This document shows, one piece after another, positions 58,601 to 64,000 of a stretch of 64,000 nucleotides of DNA (within the stretch, counting starts at the first letter, position 1; every line of letters begins with the position of its first letter). The translations under genes were made by a program, and so were the position numbers. Source of the stretch: Nelumbo lutea (taxonomy: Eukaryota > Streptophyta > Magnoliopsida > Proteales > Nelumbonaceae); assembly GCA_022828595.1 (NCBI GenBank), contig JAKGHH010000005.1, positions 57,717,655 to 57,781,654 on the forward strand, in the 5' to 3' direction. The notes under the pieces are model-generated. The model worked only from the letters and a program-made list of their open reading frames with translations, had not been told where the DNA came from and made no database searches.

Positions 58601-61600
58601 GTTCCATGAAATTAAACAAATCATGCATGTTCATCAATACCTTTTCAGTTAATGTGAAAGAAAGAATTTGCTTGATAATCATATGATTGTCCTCCTTTTG
58701 TTCTACCAAGACCCTCTCTGTTCGTGCACGGAGGGACTGCCATACAGGAAATTAAAGGTCTCTTCAATATTAGCTAATGTAATTGGAAACCAAGGGAGAT
58801 ACAGAGCTAAAATAGAATTCAAAATTGAAAGCCTTGGACTTCTAGGTACCAAATAAATTTCATAAGGATTTTGCAACTGAAAATTCTAAGATGGTGAATT
58901 ATCCCCATGTCACCCCACTTGGAATGGTTTAAGGAGGGAAAAAAAAAAAAACTCTTCCTTCCTAGGGTGACATATGTCACCCCATTTAAACTGGTTGGAA
59001 GAGGGAAATAACTCCCTCTTCCTAGGGTGACATGTCTCACCCCACTCAAAGTGGCTAGAGGAGGGAAAATAGCTCCCTCTTCCTAGTGTGGCTATGTGTC
59101 AACCCTGTCACCCCACTTAAAGTGGCTAGAGGAGAGAAAAGAGCCCTCTTGTTAGGAAAAGACAAGTGGCATCCCTTTTATAAATAAATGGGACACTTCA
59201 AAATATTATTAAGTAATATAAAATTTAATTTGTTTTAGGGTCTATTGTCCCATCAATGGGCTCGATTGAAGTCCTATTAAATGCTTACTGCATCACAAAT
59301 AACACCCAATTAACTTAGGGCCTGCTGATTACTAAAATAAACCGCCAGCCCTTCTCTTCCTTGACAAATTATTTCAGCCCACCCATAAGATTGGGCTTAA
59401 AAGATCAATCTGGAAAAAAGGCCCTTTTGTTTCTTTTTTTTTTAAGTTGTGATTGGGAGTATTTTAATAACCTGCTCCCAGTTCAACTATGATACCGGAA
59501 AGAAATGATACCAGAAAAACTTATAACCAATTGACCAGTATCATAAAAGTGATATATTAGGTGGTAAGTGGTTACCACTCTAACCTGTGGTGCCAACCAA
59601 TCAGGTGGCTAGCATCCATTATCTCTTGCTCTTCCTCACTGCCACTATTTTTCTTCCTACTATATTCCACTTAATGTCAGATTTCAGTTCTGTCTACAAG
59701 TGATATGTAGCAAAGGCACTATCTATTAATTGTCTTCCCACCCCTGAGGGTTCTGTGAGAATTGCTTTTATTTTAATCAATAACTCTTGAAATTTGCTCA
59801 TACTATGTAAAAAAGAATAGATACAGAAGAACTTTCAGTTTTTACAAAAATAATGGAACTAGTCCAATGCTACTCCCCCACTGTCGGTTACACATCACCA
59901 CTGGAACAAATTACACTAAATTTCTGCAACCCTTATTTTGGTCCTTTCCCTTTTCATTTGTGCTTCTTACTCTGGTAACTATTATTTGACAAAGGATTGA
60001 GATGCCCCAGATATATTGTCAAATTGGATTACTTGACTTTAGACAATACTTGCACTGAATTTGATATTGTAGAGAAGATGGGCCGAATGGCCCATAGGCT
60101 GTTACTGTATATTATCTTTATGTTCTTCTCTGTAATGGGCCTTATTCTGGGCCCATACTCCTTTATGTTCATCTTTTGTAATTTCTTGTCTAACTAAGGA
60201 CCTCTCTTGTAATTACTAAAAGATTAACTTAATAAAAGTGTATTAGAGAGTTGGAGGGAGGTTATGTTCGAACTCCTCATCCTCTAACTCTTCTTGCCGC
60301 AGCTCTCTCTTCTTCTCTAATCTTCTCTTGCTAGTTTTCTTTGTTTCAAACACAGTCCTTACTTCTATGACTGTTTTTCAACTTGGTATCAGAGCGGGCC
60401 ATTGCTTGGCGTGTCCCTCATGTGGTTCTAGTTCAACCAACTACATGAGGAGGGTCTAAGGCTGAGAGTTTACAGTCATCCGCCTGATTCTTGGAGGTCA
60501 TTGGAGGGTTCCCAAGCTTCTACACACTTGGAGAAGGGTTCGGTAACCAGGAAGAATCAGAGAACAAGTTGTTTTGCCTGATTTAAATTCAGAGAAAAAG
60601 GGTTTTCGAAGTCATCATAAAGGACAAGTGTTCGACTTGGTTTATAGTTCAAACCAGAGACTCTCTTACTGTAAGTCTTTGCTTAATTGTTTCAGGGTTA
60701 ATTTTTTACTGTTCTGGACTGTTAAAAGTCCAAAGTTTCTTTGGAAACAGTACAGCTATTCGGCTACCCTTTGGTTTGATTTAATCCAGAGATTTCTAGG
60801 TTGTTTTTCTTTCTTTTCTAGACTGTCAAGTAGTCGAAATACCTCTAAAATCACTTCTGCTGAGACTGCTTCATTCGGCCACTGTTGTTGGACTGCTCCT
60901 ACTCAGAAATTTATGGGTTGCTTTGGAGGTCCTATTCGGCTAATTATTGGGTTGGGAAGTTGCCAAGACTGTTTTAAAACTAAGTGATACTAGTCTCATC
61001 TTCATTCCAGCCCCTTCCTAAAGGCTGAAAGAGTAAACAATGGGTTGTTAAGCATTGCACACTAAGTGTTCGACAAAAGGTCTCTTAAGGACTATGGTCT
61101 TTTGTCTTCCTCTTTGGGACATCGGCTGTTAGAATCTGAAATACCCTGTGATTGGAGGTTGCTGGGTGTCTTTTTGAAGGCTGAAACAGTAGAGAAAGAA
61201 CTACCACCAAACTTGCATGATGGATTTCTCAAACTTTGAAAACAAGAATACTGCTGAATATGGGCAGATTTTGGGAACCCCAACCGGTTTATGTTGGCTA
61301 TAACCACAGTCAAGCTTGATGGGACCAATTACTTGGCTTGGTCACAATCAGTGAAAATCCATATTTGTAGCAAAGGAAAATGGGGTTTTATTTCTGGGAG
61401 CAAGAAAGCCCATTCAGAGGATGATCAATCTTATGAGAGATGGGTACAAGAAAACTATACTGTGATTGGGTGGCTTGTGAACTCAATGCAGCCACAGATC
61501 AGTCAACATTATCTGTGGATGAATTCAGCTAAAGAAATCTGGGATAGTGTTGCAGAGACTTACTCCTACAAGTTAAATATTGCTAGATCTTACAAACTGA

Positions 61601-63899
61601 TAAGTGATGTGAAGAATCTAAGACAAGGGGAGAAGTCACTTGTAGCATACTTCTCAATCTTAAAATCTATATGGCAAGAGATTGATTTGATAGAGGCTGT
61701 GACTTGGGATACCCCTAAGGATGCTGAAACATATAGGAAATTGGTTGAACGGAATAGGGTCTTTGAGTTCTTGACAGGACTGAATTCTGAATATGATATT
61801 ACAAAACAAAACATCTTGTCCATGGAAGATGTTTCATTGTCACAAGCATATACTCTGGTCAGCAGTGAAAAAAGTAGAAGGCAAGTGCAGGTTCAAGGAG
61901 TTGGTATCAATGATCATTTTGCAAATATGGGAATTAAACCCAAAGGGGTTACAGAAGCTCACAGTGGCACAGGAAGGAAGGAAGTGGTGTGTGAATATTG
62001 TAAGAAGCCGAAACATACAAAGGACAAGTGCTGGAAATTGCATCACAATCTTGTACCTATCAAATTCCAGAAGAAGAATGATAGTAGAAAGACAGAAAGT
62101 GCACATGCAGCCACAGGGACAGATACAGATGTTGAATCTACCAGTGCACAGTTGGCAACCATGAAAGCTGAATATGAGAAGTTTGGAAAGTTGATCAGTC
62201 AGGTTGAAGGTGCATCTTCATCATCCATCCCTTCTGGAAGTTCAGCCACCATTGCATTTGCTCACTCAGGTATAAGGGCTTTCGCTAACCATGCATCCAC
62301 TTCAGGTAAACACAAAACCCCTTGGATCATAGACTCAGGTGCTTCTGATCACATGACCAACATTTCCACTTTATTTGTTTCATATGATTTACTTCCTGAC
62401 AGTGACAAAATCACCTTAGCTGATGGTTCTCTTGCCCCTATTTTTGGCAAGGGAACTGTCAAGGTTACAGACTCCTTACTCTTATCTTTCACTCTTCATA
62501 TGCATAAATTAAATACCAACTTATTATCTGTAAGTAGCATGACCAAATCATTGAATTGTTGTGTAACCTTTTTCCCTTCTCATTGTGTGTTTCAGGACTT
62601 GAAGTCTCAGAAGGTGATTGAGAGTGGCCATGAAGCAAATGGAATATACTTGCTCGACACCCTTGGCCAATGCTTTGATCATCCCAAGAATGTTGCTTTT
62701 GGTTCTACTTTTTCAGAGTCAATTAGTCAAATTATGTTGAGTCATTGTCGGTTGGGTCATTTACCTTTTTCTGCTTTAAGCCATTTGTTTCCAAAACTGT
62801 TTAAGGGAGTCAGTGTGTCCAGTCTCAATTGTGAGTCCTATCAGTTGTCAAAGCGTTGTAGAAAAAATTACCCTGTAAGCAATAAAAGATCATCTTTTCT
62901 TTTTCATATTGTGCACTCTGATGTGTGGGGGCCATACCATTTATCCTCTATGGGGGGTTACAGATATTTTATCTTGTTTATTGATGACTTCTCCAGATTC
63001 ACCTAGATATACTTAATGAAATCCCGGGATGAAGTCCCAAGACTTGTGAGGCAATTTCATGAGCTTGTTCTAACTCAATTTGGTACCAGAATTAAGGTTT
63101 TCAGATCTGACAATGCAAAAGAGTATTTTGAGAAGAGTTTATCCTTGTATCTTTCAGACATGTGGGTTATTCATCAAAGCTCCTGTGTTAGAACCCCTGA
63201 ACAAAATGAAGTTGTTGAGAGGAAAAATAGACATATTGTTGAAGTTGCAATGAGCCTTTTGTTTGCCTCACATGTTTCCGCAAGATTTTGGGGTGATGCT
63301 GTACTTACTGCTACCTATCTCATAAACCGTATGCCATCCAGGGTACTAGGGCTTAAATCCCCCTTCAGTCTTCTTCATCCAAACAAGGATCACTTCCCAA
63401 TTCCTCTTCGTGTGTTTGGCTGTACCTGCTATGTTCACATTCCAAGTGTGCAAAGACACAAGTTTGAACCGAAAGCCCACGAATGTATCTTCCTTGGTTA
63501 GTCCCCCATACAAAAGGGTTATTGCTGTTTTGATCCAAAGACTGACACCCAACATGTCTATATGGATGTTACCTTTAATGAATTTTCACATTTTTATGGT
63601 TCCTCTCATGATGGACATTGTCCACAGGGGGAGAGTCTGTCACAAGTTTTTGCTCTTCTTCTTCCTATCCCAGTTGAGTCTCTTGACAAACCTGTATCCT
63701 CACCAAATGAGTCAAAGGAGGATCAATCACTTGATACCTCTTGTCCCAGGGACCCTATTTCTTTACCCCCTCGCCCTATCCATAATCTTGTGTATGTATG
63801 TGTGCAAGAGAAATGGAAAGAATAGGAAAAAAAAAGAGAAAAGAAAAATCTTACCTCGGTTAACAAAGACTCTAGACGATCAATTCTGAACATCCCATC
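43671..63899 (-). CDS. C-terminal exons of an ABC1/aarF-like kinase gene (5' end outside the window)
   Basis: Six exons on the - strand, in gene order: 63899-63855, 58736-58641, 58539-58498, 46529-46347, 45858-45739, 43775-43671. All start and end in phase 0 with GT-AG borders, giving 196 codons and a TAA at 43671-43673. The product runs DGMFRIDRLESLLTE, then SLRARTERVLVEQ with IIKQILSFTLTEK, then GAFVREILLEELAK, then GLDALGLATLNSVISLA, and ends RLPAELAGRLVSRAAARTIQ. It resembles the segment after the kinase domain in plant ABC1K proteins, plastid or mitochondrial atypical kinases tied to prenyl-lipid metabolism; the kinase core itself would lie beyond 64000. Introns of 5118 and 11968 bp are filled with copia elements. 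No stop interrupts the exons. The family call is by recollection of pattern, so moderate. Confidence 0.68.
44121..44600. mobile_element. hAT-like MITE in the last intron of the ABC1-like gene
   Basis: A 480-bp segment with ends TAGGGGTAAAA and TGCACCCCTAA (inverted TTAGGGGT-type termini) and flanking octamers AGTATAAG and AGTATGAG (44113-44120, 44601-44608; one mismatch). The interior repeats GGGCCTGG/AGCCTGG-like motifs. No coding capacity. Confidence 0.7.
46960..47690 (+). mobile_element. LINE fragments in the large intron of the ABC1-like gene
   Basis: 46960-47260 has text ending like the RT tail of some plant LINEs (RLRWFGHMQR, MTLNRVE, HVADHT). 47380-47680 reads as RNase H of a LINE: EGDLKLVINSLHEVED and SHVFREANFAMYCIANLGH. 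Stops separate them. They may come from two different LINEs. Orientation is opposite to the host gene. Confidence 0.65.
47993..48490. repeat. perfect 249-bp tandem duplication at the Copia-2 LTR
   Basis: Units 47993-48241 and 48242-48490 are identical as far as I can read, both beginning GAGCTGGTGGTGATTGTTGAG and ending CCCTTTTCTCCCA. The unit covers most of the Copia-2 LTR start. A recent slippage or unequal-exchange event, or an assembly duplication, would explain it. Confidence 0.93.
48251..48573 (+). repeat. Copia-2 5' LTR (approximate)
   Basis: Starts near TGATTGTTGAGAAGG and ends before the PBS-like TGGTATCAAAGC at 48575-48586. A TATA-like TTAATATAAAAG lies at about 48425-48436. The first 240 bp occur also at 48002-48241 because of the tandem duplication. 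Confidence 0.6.
48658..48662 (+). repeat. target-site duplication of Copia-3, left copy
   Basis: GATTG, repeated exactly at 53566-53570. Confidence 0.9.
48663..48928 (+). repeat. Copia-3 5' LTR, 266 bp
   Basis: TGTTGGAAAGGG to TTCTGTTTTCA; followed directly by the primer-binding site. Confidence 0.95.
48929..48941 (+). promoter_or_regulatory. Copia-3 primer-binding site
   Basis: TGGTATCAGAGCC, initiator tRNA-Met type. Confidence 0.9.
49004..50094 (+). pseudogene. Copia-3 gag
   Basis: From ATG 49004 (MNASRSLRTSFTTSD) to a stop at 49241, then continuing in another frame with LINSMEPQIGRTYLFYKNA, a TAG at 49471, and VFDFLQGLNKDLDEVRGRIL. The zinc knuckle near 49760-49800 reads CEHYKKPYHTNKTC, with Tyr in place of the second Cys, so zinc binding is compromised. 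The frame ends at 50094 because of a shift near 50015 that moves the protease into another frame. Confidence 0.85.
50030..51256 (+). pseudogene. Copia-3 protease and integrase region
   Basis: The protease site reads DWIVDTSASNHMTG (about 50058-50099), with Ser where the active-site Gly of D-S/T-G is expected. Pre-integrase text with WHKRLGHPSFQYL and CESCILAK follows, to a stop at 50580. Integrase motifs NDIWGAS, YTDNGGEYF and NGVVERKNRHLLE are spread over two or three frames with stops near 50677 and 50731. The last open part (50960-51256) ends FIGYSPTKK. Confidence 0.85.
51575..53293 (+). CDS. Copia-3 reverse transcriptase and RNase H, open frame
   Basis: A 572-codon open frame. RT motifs: VGCKWIFMVK, FLNGTLDEEVYMKLP, LKKSLYGLKQCPRAWF and catalytic YVDD (52337-52348). 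RNase H: ANWAGSVEDNKSTTGYC, RSSVEAEYRAIAQG and KLYSDSKSAIAI, then HVRIDKNFIKSEIESG, ending at TGA 53291. Near 51990 the conserved ETFAPVAK stretch is shortened to FALAAKLN, a small in-frame loss, so catalysis is doubtful despite the open frame. It is a polyprotein piece, with no start signal of its own expected. Confidence 0.9.
   Translation: MEPMADSPQDSQRGVVTIDDLDVPIAIRKGVRSCSQHPISNQLSYCRLSNTHRAFVSQLDNVTIPANIYDALRDSKWKAAVLEEMKALNDNNTWEVVNMPEGKKLVGCKWIFMVKVGLEGKIERYKAHLIAQGYTQTYGFDFALAAKLNSIRVLLSMEANLDWELHQMDVSNAFLNGTLDEEVYMKLPLGFEDKEKPGSVCKLKKSLYGLKQCPRAWFTQFNTVMKRFGYTQGQADHTLFVKQSRDGKKSILIVYVDDMVITGDDNDEITNLKGLIQSEFKVKDLGKLQYFLGIEIARSKTGIFISQRKYILNLLKETGKLGCRPASTPLEKNWKHKISENDPPANKERYQCLVGKLIYLSLTRLDIANSISIVNQFMHAPTERHQCVVDQILRYLKGTPGKGILFKKSDNRLVERFAGANWAGSVEDNKSTTGYCTKVWGNIVTWRSKKQTVVSRSSVEAEYRAIAQGICELIWLERLLSALNVPLDNPMKLYSDSKSAIAIVHNPIQHDQMKHVRIDKNFIKSEIESGKICLSYVPSGSQEAYILTKPLLRIEFETNVSKLGMIDIHSLA
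53291..53300 (+). promoter_or_regulatory. Copia-3 polypurine tract
   Basis: TGAGGGGGAG overlapping the stop codon and directly before the 3' LTR. Confidence 0.85.
53301..53565 (+). repeat. Copia-3 3' LTR, 265 bp
   Basis: Matches the 5' LTR with few changes; followed by GATTG (53566-53570). Confidence 0.95.
54177..54964. mobile_element. hAT MITE, family H, copy 1 (in Copia-2 gag)
   Basis: 788 bp, flanked by exact 8-bp GCTAATAT (54169-54176 and 54965-54972). The ends CAGTGTTTTGAAAG and CCTTTTAAATCACTG are inverted repeats. Subterminal GGCGC/GCGCC motifs surround an AT-rich core. Without it the gag frame closes up correctly. Confidence 0.92.
55160..55881. mobile_element. hAT MITE, family H, copy 2, opposite orientation
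   Basis: 722 bp, flanked by exact 8-bp ATGTTGCT (55152-55159 and 55882-55889). The left end CAGTGAGTTAAAAGG is clear and the right end CTTTTAAAACACAA is decayed. Its AT-rich core (for example TTATGTTTATGTATTTTAAT) matches the reverse complement of the core of copy 1, so the two are inverted relative to each other. Confidence 0.88.
56071..57980 (+). pseudogene. Copia-2 protease and integrase region
   Basis: The protease site near 56523-56555 reads LDSEAFEHMT, with Glu in place of the catalytic-loop Gly. The integrase core includes VFRSDNARQFF (57220) and later MRVFGCVCFVYILGPHRSK and KKCVFLGYAKNHKRY to 57630, then proline/serine-rich linker text in mixed frames to about 57975. The glutamate region is garbled (NGVAKKKKQ). 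No RT follows; the element ends here. Confidence 0.8.
57983..58055. repeat. possible short hAT-like remnant at the end of Copia-2
   Basis: CAATGTTTTAAAACG followed by GAGGCGTGA-type motifs and a right side GTTCAAAACACAAG resemble the family H ends. No matching 8-bp duplication was found. Confidence 0.35.
58909..59165. repeat. four degenerate tandem repeats of 60-71 bp
   Basis: Units start at 58909, 58976, 59036 and 59107. Each begins with CACCCCA and includes a short palindrome like CCACTTAAAGTGG, then GAGGGAAA and CTCTTCCTAG. It lies in an intron of the ABC1-like gene. Confidence 0.8.
59166..60061. other. intron sequence without recognised features
   Basis: Part of the 5.1-kb intron of the ABC1-like gene, between the tandem repeats and Copia-4. 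Nothing coding or element-like could be supported. Confidence 0.5.
60062..60380 (+). repeat. Copia-4 5' LTR (approximate)
   Basis: Start inferred by comparison with Copia-2 (both begin TGAT..TTGT.GAGAAG). The end is the TTTTTCA shortly before the PBS. About 319 bp, close to the 323 bp of Copia-2. Confidence 0.55.
60384..60396 (+). promoter_or_regulatory. Copia-4 primer-binding site
   Basis: TGGTATCAGAGCG, initiator tRNA-Met type, three bases after the inferred LTR end. Confidence 0.85.
61217..63006 (+). pseudogene. Copia-4 gag, protease and start of integrase
   Basis: A 571-codon frame is open from 61291; the natural start, ATG 61217 (MMDFSNFENKN), lies upstream in a shifted frame. Gag shows VKLDGTNYLAWSQSVKI and FEFLTGLNSEYDITKQNIL, and an intact zinc knuckle CEYCKKPKHTKDKCW (61990-62034). 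The protease site is WIIDSGASDHMTN (Asp codon at 62332). The pre-integrase and integrase start include VHSDVWGPYH (Asp at 62920). TAG at 63004 replaces the Trp of the FTWIYLMK motif. This is the longest gag-protease frame in the window. Confidence 0.88.
63007..63825 (+). pseudogene. Copia-4 integrase, second part
   Basis: In the frame after the TAG: VFRSDNAKEYF (Asp at 63109) and PEQNEVVERKNRHIVE, with Glu where the conserved Gly of QNGV stands. Then ATYLINRMPSRVL and VFGCTCYVHIP follow to a second TAG at 63499 (expected Tyr in FLGYSP). Linker text follows to 63825, where a stop ends it. The reverse transcriptase that should follow is missing. Confidence 0.85.
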
Positions 63900-64000
63900 C
63901 TAACACAGAATCCAAGAATACAAGTAAGGATCTAAGACCACAAGATTAGTACAGTATTGTAGAAATTAGAAAATTTGAGAGTGAAAACCATACTACTGTG

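Larger units (their letters stand above)
60062..63830 (+). mobile_element. Copia-4, copia element truncated before its RT
   Basis: A putative 5' LTR (about 60062-60380, with TTAATAAAAG promoter-like text near 60230) is followed by TGGTATCAGAGCG (60384), a leader, then gag, protease and integrase. No RT, RNase H or 3' LTR: the coding text fades at about 63825, and an exon of the host gene lies at 63855. It is related to Copia-2 by Gag sequence and LTR size. It is antisense to the host gene. Confidence 0.82.

Noticed and set aside
58741..58830. - strand text reading LYLPWFPITLANIEE, considered as an extra exon
   Set aside because: It lies before the acceptor of the exon starting at 58736, in a different frame, and the family-like sequence continues directly from the 63855 exon into SLRARTE; kept as intron.

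Overview
The window is nuclear DNA from a flowering plant. The grounds are a split nuclear gene for a plastid-type shikimate kinase with GT-AG introns, a broken coiled-coil-type NB-LRR disease-resistance gene, a eukaryotic tRNA-Arg(UCG), and a dense load of plant-type mobile DNA: Ty1/copia elements, a Ty3/gypsy element of the Tat lineage, LINE pieces, hAT and Tourist-like MITEs. The species cannot be fixed from this sequence. A CNL-type resistance gene and the AT-rich introns point away from grasses, but that is only an inference.

Layout. 1-5.1 kb is gene-poor and holds several small inverted-repeat elements, including two copies of one Tourist-like MITE and a long imperfect hairpin at 2423-2595. 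5.1-12.5 kb is an NB-LRR pseudogene split just after its P-loop by a copia element (Copia-1, 5218-10672) with a 5-bp target duplication (AATAA). Removing the element mentally restores the reading frame across the site, so the gene was interrupted rather than assembled from pieces. 12.5-18 kb is AT-rich with MITEs and a foldback element. 18-28.2 kb is a decayed Tat-type gypsy element with both LTRs, two RNase H regions and a multi-exon antisense gene. 30.0-32.8 kb is a second, truncated Tat copy (antisense gene end, PPT, LTR). The tRNA-Arg gene lies at 33.5 kb.

The genic part begins at 34.4 kb. The shikimate kinase gene (+ strand, ten coding exons, 302 codons, 34376-42677) has two large introns of 2.5 and 2.9 kb that hold LINE-derived sequence, a hAT MITE and tandem repeats. 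Facing it, tail to tail, is the 3' half of a second gene on the - strand (six coding exons seen, 43671-63899, all phase 0). Its product resembles the region after the kinase domain of plant ABC1/aarF-type kinases.

Two introns of that gene (12.0 and 5.1 kb) have been filled by copia elements, all in the opposite direction to the gene. One intron holds a nest: an old copia (Copia-2), into which a younger copia (Copia-3, 48663-53565, TSD GATTG) and two hAT MITEs of one family in opposite orientations have inserted. The other intron holds a copia cut short before its reverse transcriptase (Copia-4). No operon-like or new molecular system is evident. The most notable content is the history of insertions recorded in the resistance gene and in the ABC1-like gene.
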